Positions 36,992 to 45,739 of a DNA stretch of 64,000 nucleotides are shown here, piece by piece (within the stretch, counting starts at the first letter, position 1; the number at the start of each line of letters is the position of its first letter). Location of the stretch: assembly GCF_905201705.1 (NCBI RefSeq), contig NZ_CAJKOX010000022.1, positions 6,869-70,868 on the forward strand. Direction: 5' to 3'. The notes beneath the pieces are model-generated. The model saw only the letters and a list, made by a program, of their open reading frames with translations, was not told where the DNA came from and did no database searches. A program made the translations under genes and the position numbers. This stretch comes from an uncultured Marvinbryantia sp. GTDB taxonomy: Bacteria; Bacillota; Clostridia; Lachnospirales; Lachnospiraceae.

Positions 36992-38161
36992 CTACTCCTC
37001 CACTTCCTCAAAATCCAGTTCAATTACCAGCAAAGGCTTCCCTGCATTCTCCTGTTTTTCCCATTTAAAAGATTTCTCCCCATCATCACTTTCTTGAATG
37101 AAAAAATCTCTTCGCTCTTCATCGCCTATCCGTGCCCTAATCGTAATCTGCGGCCCAGATCTAATATAAAGCGGATTCTTAAGGATATCTTTAAACTCGA
37201 TGCATTCCCCTTCCGTAATAATTTTTTCGTCTATTTCCTTTATCTCGCCGTTTATCCGGACCTTTTCTGCATCACATCCCAAATATTGCGCGAATTCCCC
37301 CAACAGATTTCCTCCCAGTTGACACATTGCTGCGGCGTCCTCTCCCTCCGTCACACTATCCAATGGTTCCTCTGAAAAATCTTTTTTATCTATATACCAT
37401 CGCACATCCTCATACTGTACTACCGGAATCATGTCTTTCACTGTTTCAGTCTCTGTTTCCGTCTCTGTTTCTGTCTCTGTTTCCGTATCCGGCTCTGGGT
37501 CTATCTCGTCCGGAATATCTTTTGCTATCAGGCTTACTGTTATATTGATTTTTGCGTAGTATTTTTCATTATAAAAAATCCGGCTTATTGCATATACCGG
37601 AAAATCTCTGATTGCACTCCACCCTTCTCCCTCAACAGGCTCCACGCGTTCAATCTTATACGTTTCCTCCTCAACAACTTCCGCCTTTACCAGTTCTCCG
37701 TTATTTTTTATATGAAAAGTAAGGCGAACCGATCTGGACATCAGTTCTATAATTTCGGAACCCTGTATGAACACATCTTCTTCGTCCTCTTTCTTCTTAT
37801 TATCAAATACACTTTCCGTCATTACTCTGAGCTGACTGTTAATCTCATCAAAGGTCACTATTCCTGCAAAAAAAGAAAATGTTCCCACCAAACCCATGAA
37901 AAGATATAGAAGCCATGTTGCCAGATTGTCCAGATAATGTCCGAACAATATCGCTGCCAGATCAAAACTTCCTATTCCAAGACCTCCCATAAAAGAATAT
38001 AGCCAGATACAAATCTGCAGTAATTCCCTGACTCCTGCAAGATTCTTAAATTCATCTGATATGGGATGCCTGCAAAAAAGATGCCCAAAAACAAACAAAC
38101 CAACGCATAGTACTATCAGAATAACCCGTTTTAAACGAATAAGTCTTGTATCCGCCTCCAT
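36992..38161 (-). CDS. Multi-pass membrane protein with Glu/Thr repeat, first gene of vWA operon
   Basis: I do not recognise this 389-residue protein. Three hydrophobic segments lie in the first 120 residues (VILIVLCVGLFVFGHLF, LLQICIWLYSFMGGLGIG, WLLYLFMGLVGTFSFFAG). The remaining soluble part is beta-rich and interrupted by a low-complexity run of alternating Glu and Thr (residues about 220-238, DNA at 37440-37490). The start MEADTRLIR has GGGAG upstream. Its stop lies five bases before the vWA start, so the two are co-transcribed, and a membrane complex with the vWA protein is a reasonable guess. Confidence 0.6.
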   Translation of the reverse strand: MEADTRLIRLKRVILIVLCVGLFVFGHLFCRHPISDEFKNLAGVRELLQICIWLYSFMGGLGIGSFDLAAILFGHYLDNLATWLLYLFMGLVGTFSFFAGIVTFDEINSQLRVMTESVFDNKKKEDEEDVFIQGSEIIELMSRSVRLTFHIKNNGELVKAEVVEEETYKIERVEPVEGEGWSAIRDFPVYAISRIFYNEKYYAKINITVSLIAKDIPDEIDPEPDTETETETETETETETVKDMIPVVQYEDVRWYIDKKDFSEEPLDSVTEGEDAAAMCQLGGNLLGEFAQYLGCDAEKVRINGEIKEIDEKIITEGECIEFKDILKNPLYIRSGPQITIRARIGDEERRDFFIQESDDGEKSFKWEKQENAGKPLLVIELDFEEVEE

Positions 38162-38561
38162 AATCCCATCTCCCACACTTCTTCTCGACCCTCATACTGC
38201 CGTAATTTCTATAATATAATACGCCAAAAATCGACAAAATGCATACCAAATACGGTACCTTTTTCCACAAAACTTCTCACATTAAAATGCGATAATACGT
38301 ACCTCGACTTATCGGAGAAAACCGGCATATTCCCTAGCTGGCATTTCCATAATCTGAGTCCGCTCCATCTAAGAACACTGTGATTCGACCCCAATATTCT
38401 CCTTTCATAAAAAAAGCAGCAAACCTTGTAGATTTACCGCTCATGTGATAAGCACTTAATTTACCTGGAATAGACAGGGCCCATTTTCAACCGGAGAATA
38501 CCATATACCAGACAAAATCGTAAACTGCATGTGAAATAATATCTTTATCACCAAAAACAAC
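38162..38561. other. Gene-free AT-rich region upstream of the vWA operon
   Basis: These 400 bases hold no convincing gene. The short frames seen on the minus strand lack ribosome sites and have poor composition. The region should contain the vWA operon promoter, with AT-rich stretches around 38210-38230, but no clear -35/-10 pair was picked. Confidence 0.4.
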
Positions 38562-38608
38562 AAAAAGACTCGCAGGAAAGGTTATCCACATTTACCTTTT
38601 TGCGAGTC
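38562..38608 (-). terminator. Terminator of the tandem unknown paralogs
   Basis: The stem GACTCGCA/TGCGAGTC (38567-38574 with 38601-38608), extended inside by GGAAAGGT/ACCTTT, is followed on the minus strand by TTTTTGTTG. It lies 17 bases after the stop of the second paralog. Confidence 0.8.
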
Positions 38609-38624
38609 TCAATAAAATTAACCG

Positions 38625-39239
38625 TCACCGAAGCATTTCGCACGACTTCGGACATATCGGTGAAAAGATGAAGTCACAATACTGTTCTCCAAATGCAGTT
38701 AAGGATGAACCTGTTATCAGCTTAAATCTTATAAGTTCACTTGTGAAAGTTAATATATAGTCCTTATATGGCGGCAGTAAATCCATTAATTCTTTCACAA
38801 GTGATTTTTCTCTGTTTTTCCTCATTTTCGGAATTTCTAAGTAAAGCAAATATAAATAGTTCAACGCATCTGAGGAAAGATTTCTCGTTATCAGAAAGAA
38901 AAATTCATTTCTACTCTGATCCCATGATGTATCGACTGTATTAATTAATATATTTTCATAGACAACCCGCTTATCTTCAATATGGGTACTGATAATTTCA
39001 TCAAGTATTTTGACAAACATAGAATAAAACTGCGGTGTCTCGAACCGGGCATAGTCTATCTCTTTTTTAATTGAAATTATGTCTTTCTCCAGTGCTTCCA
39101 TAAATGACGTATACCGGACGCTGATTTGTTCTGGTATTGTTTTATCCATAATATAGGATAAACTGCCGCCCACATATGGCATAGCCGCAAAAGCACTGAT
39201 CGCTATATTCCGCAATGCATCAGTTTTCTTTGAATCCAT
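38625..39239 (-). CDS. Uncharacterised protein, paralog 2 of a tandem pair
   Basis: I do not recognise a named family. The 204-residue protein is clearly homologous to its upstream neighbour: both share an N-terminal hydrophobic Gly-rich segment (here AISAFAAMPYVGGSLSYIMD, then KTIPEQ) followed by an acidic coiled-coil-like stretch (FMEALEKDIISIKKEID) and a conserved TPQFYSMFVKIL. The rest is helical. The start MDSKKTDALRN is chosen for its GAAGGTG site and because it overlaps the upstream gene by 20 bases, implying coupled translation. The visible segment could insert in or sit at the membrane. It lies downstream of the Detocs operon and shares its AT-rich composition. Confidence 0.6.
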   Translation of the reverse strand: MDSKKTDALRNIAISAFAAMPYVGGSLSYIMDKTIPEQISVRYTSFMEALEKDIISIKKEIDYARFETPQFYSMFVKILDEIISTHIEDKRVVYENILINTVDTSWDQSRNEFFFLITRNLSSDALNYLYLLYLEIPKMRKNREKSLVKELMDLLPPYKDYILTFTSELIRFKLITGSSLTAFGEQYCDFIFSPICPKSCEMLR

Positions 39240-39891
39240 AAAAGTCACCTTCTTTGGGTAAAAAAATATACGAAAGAAAATCCTTTCCCAGATCCGATAA
39301 AAAGAGTCCCTCTCTGCCAAATTTCTTATTTATTTCATTACTGGCTAATATCAGACGATAGCGGGTGCAATCCGTTATCAGCGCTCGCAAATATAGATCA
39401 TTTTCCACTCCATACAATTTTGATATAATATCATAGATATCCCTCTTCTGCGGATCGTTATCGTATACCTTCAGCTCCCCTTTCACATCCAACAAATAGA
39501 ACACCCGTAAAATCATTATTTCATCAGGAACCAATGATATCACTAACCGTGTAAAAAAATCAATTTTATTGAATTTCTGAGGCTCAAGTACAATATTTAA
39601 TGTTAAATTTCTGAACGCCTGAATTTTCTCATTGCGATATTCTTCCATAGACGCTTTCAGCAATTTTGTAAAAATACTGTAGAATTCCGGTGTATCCAAA
39701 TTAGCAATATCTATTTTTTCTTTTATTTCCTCTATATCATTTTCAAGACACCTGATAAATTCATTCCTTTTTCTTTCTGCCTCAGACGGAATGTACTTAT
39801 CAAGAAGAAAAGAAATTGTCCCACCCGCATACGGTACCGCTGCTGTAAGAGCAATGAAACCATTTCGGATAATATCCTTATTTTCTCCCAT
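39220..39891 (-). CDS. Uncharacterised protein, paralog 1 of a tandem pair
   Basis: This 223-residue protein begins with a hydrophobic hairpin-like stretch (GFIALTAAVPYAGGTISFLL, then DKYIPSE), then a charged coiled-coil segment (IRCLENDIEEIKEKIDIANL) and DTPEFYSIFTKLLKASMEE. The same order and spacing is seen in the downstream paralog. No catalytic motif is visible. The start MGENKDIIRN is chosen because AAGGAGG lies eight bases upstream. It starts 165 bp after the DtcC stop; a short inverted repeat CACAcaaaTGTG at about 39913-39923 lies in its upstream region. Function is unknown; a role in defence, as sensor or membrane-active effector, is only inferred from position. Confidence 0.6.
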   Translation of the reverse strand: MGENKDIIRNGFIALTAAVPYAGGTISFLLDKYIPSEAERKRNEFIRCLENDIEEIKEKIDIANLDTPEFYSIFTKLLKASMEEYRNEKIQAFRNLTLNIVLEPQKFNKIDFFTRLVISLVPDEIMILRVFYLLDVKGELKVYDNDPQKRDIYDIISKLYGVENDLYLRALITDCTRYRLILASNEINKKFGREGLFLSDLGKDFLSYIFLPKEGDFYGFKEN

Positions 39892-40056
39892 AACACCCTC
39901 CTTATAATGATAGTCACACAAATGTGTGCCATCATCATTATAAAAATGACTTTGATCATCGCCTATCCCCTTCCGAGATCAGTGTTCTGAATCTCCGTGA
40001 AAGGTGGTCAATTTGACCGTAAGTGATGGTCAGTTTATCTGTAATATACAGCTATA
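39892..40056. other. Intergenic spacer with GGTCAATTTGACC element
   Basis: This 165-bp spacer between DtcC and the tandem paralogs contains GGTCAATTTGACC (nearly palindromic) at about 40007-40019 and a related ATGGTCAGTTTATC 12 bases on. Such repeats resemble terminal repeats of IS21-type elements in Clostridia, so a relic IS end is possible. It must also contain the promoter for the paralog pair. Confidence 0.3.
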
Positions 40057-41286
40057 TCAAAAGTCATAATCAAAATAATCTTTTGCTAACTTTTCAAATA
40101 CTTTTGCACTAGTATAAGAGGCATATTGATGAAAATCATCCATTTTATGCGCATCCGCAAAATCACTTATTGATTTTATCGCTACAAATTTGGGTCTCGG
40201 CTTTATTGCCCAATTGGCAGCGTAATATACGCCGTATATTTCCATTTCCAATGCAAGAATATCTCTACTTTGTTCTTTAAGAATACCTTTAACAATTTCT
40301 TCATCAGTAACAACAGATGCGCCTGACACAACCGAACCATGTAAAAGTTTTAGTTTAGTCTCTGGTTTCTTTCCCTGAAAATCATCCGATATTTTACGTA
40401 AACTCTCTTCGTCTTTAGACAATTCACGAACCCAATTTATAAAGGACGTCTCTATAGTAAATGGTTTAATAGTATTAATATGCTCCGATCTTTCTTCTTC
40501 CCGAACATCTTTTCCTGCTCTATAATCCCAAGCAGTAGTCGCAACCACTACATCCCCATAATTCATTTTTCCACTATCTGTTCCTGCTGCAATACCAGTC
40601 ATTACTAAATATCTTGGCACAAAATTATAAATCATTTTTGTCGCTAAAGATGTAGATGCCACCATTCCCATTTGATTAGCTGAACCAAACACTACTTTTA
40701 TTCTTTTTTCTGGTATTTGCCAATAACCTTTATAGTATATCTCATCATCTTCGTCTTTACGAATTATCTCCACTTTTTCTAAAGATTGTGCAATCTCTTC
40801 TACCTCTTCTTGTAATGCGCAAATCACTGCAATATCATATTCATAACTTCTATGTACAACATTGTTCTTCACTATTGTCAAAAACATTTTTACACAATTT
40901 ATCAGTTGAATTTTCCATTCATTTTTATCATCATAAATAATAGATGCATGGATATTGCCCTCTGAACTCTTAAATACATCTATGCTCTCTTCGTACCGCG
41001 AAAGAGAAATTACATAATTGGGATATTTATATCTACGTGATTCTTTCAATTCCTTTAATAAACGTATCCCCCCTTCTTTTTCTGGAGACTCTGTTACCCG
41101 CTGCGGCAACTGAATATCCAAAATCATTAAATCAATATTTTTACGTGACACAATACGCTTAGTTTCTGCAATTTCCATTGCAACATCAATTTCCACCTCT
41201 TCATCATTTTCAATAATACTATCCAAAACTTCTTTTATATTTCTAAGTTTCTCCATAGAATCATCCACTATAAGTATATTAATCAT
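40057..41286 (-). CDS. dtcC: Detocs effector DtcC: receiver domain fused to a nucleoside phosphorylase-like domain
   Basis: This 409-residue protein has a response-regulator receiver at 1-150 and a PNP/UDP-phosphorylase-fold domain at about 155-405. The receiver has acidic residues Asp8-Asp9 (LIVDDSMEK) and phosphoacceptor Asp57 in LMILDIQLP. The phosphorylase part has YDIAVICALQEEVEEI, the GIAAGTDSG loop, the ribose-binding ALEMEIYGVYYAA and the catalytic Asp in AIKSISDFAD. In Detocs (Defense by TwO-Component System) this effector, once phosphorylated, cleaves ATP to adenine and ribose triphosphate and stops phage growth; that is known for characterised homologs and inferred here. The gene overlaps the receiver gene by eight bases. 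A metabolic nucleosidase is unlikely given the fusion and neighbours. Confidence 0.88.
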   Translation of the reverse strand: MINILIVDDSMEKLRNIKEVLDSIIENDEEVEIDVAMEIAETKRIVSRKNIDLMILDIQLPQRVTESPEKEGGIRLLKELKESRRYKYPNYVISLSRYEESIDVFKSSEGNIHASIIYDDKNEWKIQLINCVKMFLTIVKNNVVHRSYEYDIAVICALQEEVEEIAQSLEKVEIIRKDEDDEIYYKGYWQIPEKRIKVVFGSANQMGMVASTSLATKMIYNFVPRYLVMTGIAAGTDSGKMNYGDVVVATTAWDYRAGKDVREEERSEHINTIKPFTIETSFINWVRELSKDEESLRKISDDFQGKKPETKLKLLHGSVVSGASVVTDEEIVKGILKEQSRDILALEMEIYGVYYAANWAIKPRPKFVAIKSISDFADAHKMDDFHQYASYTSAKVFEKLAKDYFDYDF

Positions 41287-41743
41287 TTTTTCCCTTCTTT
41301 CTTATGACATCTCTTAAAATTTGAATCAAGCCATCTTGCCACTTATCACCTTCATAAAAAATTGTTCCTTTCCATACTTTCCTAAATTCATTTTCAAATT
41401 CTTCATTCAAAATATCAAGAGTGATTCTATTTTCTCCAAAGGTTTCAAATTGAGTAACAATTATAACTGGAATCAAAATGTTTTTATGAATCATTCTCTT
41501 CATAATCTCTTTGCCTGCAACAGGTTTTTTATCTCCTCCATTTTCCCGATGCGTTATATCATATGTTGGTAAAGACATATCTAAAATAATTATATCCCAA
41601 AGTTTTTCATTGATTTTTCTAATCCCCGATGTAAAAGAATTTGCTTCCGTAAATTCAACTTCTTCTGCCAACTTCATTCCTGTGATAAATTCTTTTATCC
41701 GTAACAACTTATTTTTATTATCTTCAACAATTAAAATTTTCAT
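41279..41743 (-). CDS. dtcB: Stand-alone receiver protein DtcB
   Basis: This 154-residue protein is a single receiver domain with no output domain. The acidic pocket is Glu7-Asp8 (ILIVEDNKN), the phosphoacceptor is Asp55 in IIILDMSLPTYD, and the conserved Thr lies in VIIVTQFET. Compared with ordinary receivers it has an insertion after the Asp (HRENGGDKKPVAGKEIM), as is common in these defence proteins. In characterised Detocs systems DtcB accepts phosphate from DtcA and acts as a buffer that prevents accidental effector activation. The start is one base after the dtcA stop, with GAAGGGAATAAC before ATG. Confidence 0.85.
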   Translation of the reverse strand: MKILIVEDNKNKLLRIKEFITGMKLAEEVEFTEANSFTSGIRKINEKLWDIIILDMSLPTYDITHRENGGDKKPVAGKEIMKRMIHKNILIPVIIVTQFETFGENRITLDILNEEFENEFRKVWKGTIFYEGDKWQDGLIQILRDVIRKKGKND

Positions 41744-41744
41744 G

Positions 41745-44700
41745 TTATTCCCTTCTAAATTTTAATTCTATATAAAACTTATTCTTTTTCTTAATAAATC
41801 CAAAATTCATCTCTGGTTTCGCCCCTAAATCCACTAAAATCATTTTATAAATTTTAGGAATCCCTGTTCCTCCTTCCCCCTTTATTTTAGACAAATATTT
41901 TCCGCTTTCTATCAAATCCTTAGCCGTATTTATCTTTTCCGTTTCTTCTTTTAAATCCCCACTACAGTCATATGGGTTTTGCACCAATATATGAATATTA
42001 CCCTCTTTGTATCCTAATAAATACTCGAATTTTACGCATTCGTCATCTCTTTGAGCATTTTGGTATATATTATCAAATATATTATAAAAAATATTTGCAA
42101 AGTTCTTAAGATATTTTCCTTTTATTTTCTTATCGCTACTTGATGATTTGATAGGTTTGGGAATAAATTTGCATTCTGGATGCATATTATGAATAGTCTG
42201 TAGTCCCATAAGAAAAACAAATTCCAAATCAAAATCGGCATGTTTGCTTTCTTCGCTTCTCTGAAACCAAAAACATATTTTATCCAAAACATTTTGCATA
42301 TCTGTTTCAGCTTCATTAATCTTCCTATTTAACTCCCTAATCTTAACCTTAGGTTCTATGTCTTCCAAATTTGCTCTTAAATTCTTGAAAGCATCCGTAT
42401 ATCTTGTTGCTATTTCACCCTTAATCTTAGCTTTCATCGATACTAAATTTTCTTCTGTTCTTTTCCACAAATAATCGAAAACAATATCCAAAAATTCTTC
42501 AAAATCTAAGACTTCTTGGTTTATCATAGAAATAGTAAGAAAGTCTGTCTCTGTTAAACAATAATCAAAGCACCCTTCTGATTCCTTCTTTTCTGTCTGA
42601 ATCTGAATATATATGTTTTTTAAATCATTTATGATTTTTTCCGTTTCCAAATAAAAATTAACAATTGCCTTTACAATATCATTCCTCTCTTCAATATTTT
42701 TTACTAAAGTAAGCCACCTTGTATCTAGTTCATACATTCCCGTTTGAGTATTATAGCTTACAAGTAATTTAGCATTTACTAACGGACTTCTTAATTCATC
42801 TGCCAAAGTTCCATGCCGTATATTTAAACTTAAATACCCATCCAATCCATATTCATCACTTGACACAAAAGCATCTCGAATATTAGTCACAATACTATTT
42901 AATAAATTTTCCGGTCTTGTAGTCTCCTCGTCCAAAAATACTATTCTATTTTTCCCTTCGCTTTTTCCAATTTCTTTTACGATGTCTAAAAGCCTTTGAT
43001 ACTTTTTAAATCTCTCATCAACAGATATCTGATATGACAAATAATCATATTTATAATCTTCAATTATACGCTTTTTTATTCCATCCACATTAACATGTAT
43101 TCTATTTTCTTCTATTATTGTCAGTTCATCATTAATCATCAAGCGCTGTGTTATCTCTCGAATTTCTTCCTCATAAACATCTTCATGACTTTTATCCAAT
43201 ATACACAACAATTGACATATATCAATCCGTTCCTCTTCTAACTGTTTAGAAGTTTCAAATTCACAAATTGCAGAATTTAATATGTCGGTTGTACATACAT
43301 AACGTAAAAAATATATCAATTTCGCCTCTGTGCATTTATTATAATCTTTCATATGAGACGGCAAATCCACCTTATTTTCAAACAAAAAATCATCGCAGCG
43401 AATAGCTAAATTATCCTTCTTATCTCTGCGCATATAATAGTAGTAAACATAATATAATATGGGAACTGCTATCGTATCGAGACGCAAATCAGCATACTCT
43501 ATATGCTTGATATAAGATTCTACAGGCAAAAACCATATTGCTTGCTTATTATTAACAATTAAATCTGTTGCTACCTCTAATCCTATTTCATAATCTGTTT
43601 CTAGATCCAGTCTTCCGAAAAAACATCTAGCATTTAATGCACACATTATGGCATTATTTCCACATATATTAGCCACTTTATATTTTATATGCTTAACATC
43701 ATTTGTTCTATCACATATAATCATCAAATCTTTTAAAATTTCCAGTCCACATAATGCTCTAGCTTCATCAAATTTTTGCTCGACTACTAATTTTCGGAAA
43801 CGAATATAAGCATTGTCTACATCTAAATACTTTTCTATAAAATCTAAACTCTCTTCTTTCTTTAAATTATGACAAACAGTTTCAATATCCAAATATTGAG
43901 CAAATACAATGCTTTTCTCCTTTTTCTCTTTTTCAGAACCAATTTGATGAATCCTTCCTAATATAGATTTATCTACAGCCACTGCCCACGATGATTTAGA
44001 TAATATATTAATGAACCTTAAAATTCTTTCTAGATTCTGTTCCCTCTCATCTTTTAAAGCATAAACATCTTCTAACGAAATAAGTAACATTCCGAGAGGG
44101 GTATCCACAAAATACTCATCTTTATTACTTAATAATGTTTTGCTTTCTACATACAAATTAAGAGCTTCAATATTATATGGAGCCTTTCTTAAAACTTCCA
44201 GAGCCTGTTTATAGCTCAATTCTATTTTACCGGCAATAAAATTATTTTTTGCTTCAAGTAAGCCTTCTTTTATCGTATAATTATTTCTTTTGTCGATATC
44301 CTCATAAGAAAATCTTAATGCCATCAAAGAGTCATCTTCAATTTGTTTCAACTGATTAATATATTTTTTTATGATGCAATATGTTTCATTATTCGTTTGT
44401 TTTCCAACCATCATCTGACAAATATCCAATACTAAAATATACTGATCTATGATTGAATCATCTAAGGCATATTTTATAATCCTCATAACATTTTCTTCAG
44501 TAATATCTATTTGTCTTCTTATAACTATATACTTCAAATACAAATCAATATCCGATTCTTCTGCTAAAACCTTTAACTTTTTCTCTAACACATATCTATA
44601 ATCATCAAAACTAATATTGTCAAAATTTTTAAAATTAAAACACTCTAATATAAATCCTGGCAAGCCTTTTATGTCTTTCCATATGTCCTCTACATTCACT

Positions 44701-45167
44701 TCTAGTTGTTTATTCAAAAATATTCTATATTCACAACTCCAAAATGAATTTCCGCATCTCCGTTCGGTTTCCTCCAATATATCCAATGCCTCTTTATACT
44801 TACCAAACAAAATTAGTCTATCTATTTCTTTTCGATTTTGTACAAAGATATTGATCAAATTACTATTTTGTTTTATACAATAAACCATCCATCGAAAGTC
44901 ATACAAAAAATTTCCTGAATAGCCAACTGTTACATATTTCCGTAAATTCTCAATTTTTGTAGGAACAAAATTTGCAGAAGTATATTCACGAGTTACCTTT
45001 GATTCAAAAATATCAGAGAATTCTTTTTCAAATATATTTTCGTTATTCAAACATTTAATCTTCTGAAAGTTATTATAAATCTCTTTTTTTACTCGCTCAT
45101 TCCTCATATTTCTATTTGTGCTATACTGAAAAAGCTGTCCTTTTAAAACATTGGTCAATCTGCCCAT
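41745..45167 (-). CDS. dtcA: Detocs sensor DtcA: large helical-repeat protein with C-terminal histidine-kinase ATPase
   Basis: This cytoplasmic protein has about 1140 residues. The first 700 or so are helical, with TPR-like segments (for example KYEEALDILEETERR-type and ELSYKQALEVLRKAPYNIEAL). The likely phosphoacceptor is His785 in LNIRHGTLADELRSPLVNAK. The C-terminal GHKL ATPase has an N-box-like NIFYNIFDNIYQNAQ, a degenerate G1 (VQNPYD) and the G2 GEGGTGIPKIYKMIL. In Detocs DtcA senses infection and passes phosphate to DtcB and DtcC. The start MGRLTNVLKGQ is chosen for AAGGAG; an 18-residue longer reading lacks one. No signal peptide or true membrane helix is seen. It differs from ordinary two-component kinases in size and in the helical-repeat front end. 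Confidence 0.85.
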   Translation of the reverse strand: MGRLTNVLKGQLFQYSTNRNMRNERVKKEIYNNFQKIKCLNNENIFEKEFSDIFESKVTREYTSANFVPTKIENLRKYVTVGYSGNFLYDFRWMVYCIKQNSNLINIFVQNRKEIDRLILFGKYKEALDILEETERRCGNSFWSCEYRIFLNKQLEVNVEDIWKDIKGLPGFILECFNFKNFDNISFDDYRYVLEKKLKVLAEESDIDLYLKYIVIRRQIDITEENVMRIIKYALDDSIIDQYILVLDICQMMVGKQTNNETYCIIKKYINQLKQIEDDSLMALRFSYEDIDKRNNYTIKEGLLEAKNNFIAGKIELSYKQALEVLRKAPYNIEALNLYVESKTLLSNKDEYFVDTPLGMLLISLEDVYALKDEREQNLERILRFINILSKSSWAVAVDKSILGRIHQIGSEKEKKEKSIVFAQYLDIETVCHNLKKEESLDFIEKYLDVDNAYIRFRKLVVEQKFDEARALCGLEILKDLMIICDRTNDVKHIKYKVANICGNNAIMCALNARCFFGRLDLETDYEIGLEVATDLIVNNKQAIWFLPVESYIKHIEYADLRLDTIAVPILYYVYYYYMRRDKKDNLAIRCDDFLFENKVDLPSHMKDYNKCTEAKLIYFLRYVCTTDILNSAICEFETSKQLEEERIDICQLLCILDKSHEDVYEEEIREITQRLMINDELTIIEENRIHVNVDGIKKRIIEDYKYDYLSYQISVDERFKKYQRLLDIVKEIGKSEGKNRIVFLDEETTRPENLLNSIVTNIRDAFVSSDEYGLDGYLSLNIRHGTLADELRSPLVNAKLLVSYNTQTGMYELDTRWLTLVKNIEERNDIVKAIVNFYLETEKIINDLKNIYIQIQTEKKESEGCFDYCLTETDFLTISMINQEVLDFEEFLDIVFDYLWKRTEENLVSMKAKIKGEIATRYTDAFKNLRANLEDIEPKVKIRELNRKINEAETDMQNVLDKICFWFQRSEESKHADFDLEFVFLMGLQTIHNMHPECKFIPKPIKSSSSDKKIKGKYLKNFANIFYNIFDNIYQNAQRDDECVKFEYLLGYKEGNIHILVQNPYDCSGDLKEETEKINTAKDLIESGKYLSKIKGEGGTGIPKIYKMILVDLGAKPEMNFGFIKKKNKFYIELKFRRE

Positions 45168-45269
45168 TTCTCCACTCCTTAATAATATCTTTAAACAATA
45201 TATTATCGCAAAATAGGACATTTTTCCACATAAACCTCAATGAACTTATCCATGAATTTCTAAACAGAC

Positions 45270-45297
45270 TATATATCTTACCACGAAAAAATGTAAA
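45270..45297 (-). promoter_or_regulatory. Candidate promoter of the Detocs operon
   Basis: On the minus strand TTTACA (45297-45292) and TATATA (45275-45270) are separated by 16 bases, about 100 bp upstream of dtcA. Spacing is one base short of ideal and the region is AT-rich, so chance matches are possible. Confidence 0.4.
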
Positions 45298-45301
45298 TAG
45301 A

Positions 45302-45586
45302 TAATAATCTGTCTTGAGTTTCCGCAAACTGTAATAAAAAGATGGTTATGTCTTCTCAAAGTACCAATCTGCCGAATTTTTGAGAGATTTAGAATGGCAG
45401 TACCGAGAATAGAGGCACTTTAATAAGCCCCGCCGGAACCGGGCTTTGGAAGATTTATTCTTTTCTCTATTCAAGCGGTCAGCTTAAAGTGGAGTTGACG
45501 GTACGCTTTGTCCGGTACCAGAGCCGGATGCCCTCTTTGGCATATGACAGTATGCCGGAGATGCCTTTTGTCAGCCGATAATAGCT
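45302..45586. other. Gene-free region between dtcA and the IS21 element
   Basis: These bases hold no confident gene. There is a small hairpin AAGCCC..GGGCTT at about 45426-45447. On the minus strand a short frame (about 45586-45485) reads YYRLTKGISGILSYAKEGIR before a stop, which may be a fragment of an IS or other gene. Composition changes here from AT-rich on the left to more balanced on the right, so the boundary of the inserted IS elements probably lies within this stretch. Confidence 0.35.
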
Positions 45587-45739
45587 TGTTTATGATACGA
45601 TAAAATTCCCCAGAATCAGCGTCAAAATTCCCCAGTTTGAGAATGGGAATTCCCCACTTTGAGCGTGTAAGTATTGCGTGCCCGTTCCTATCAACGTATC
45701 CTCATTCTGTATAATCACGCAGGATGAGGAGGAAAGGAA

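Noticed and set aside
37430..37495. CRISPR-like short repeats
   Set aside because: The repeated TCTGTTTC/TCTCTGTT units simply encode an alternating Glu-Thr run; there are no spacers.
38052..38394. Short minus-strand frames of 61-72 codons upstream of the vWA operon
   Set aside because: They overlap the membrane protein gene start or each other in other frames, and show no ribosome site or family resemblance.
40057..41286. Housekeeping MTA/SAH nucleosidase
   Set aside because: The phosphorylase domain is fused to a receiver domain and sits in an operon with a receiver and a giant kinase-like sensor, which does not fit a metabolic enzyme.
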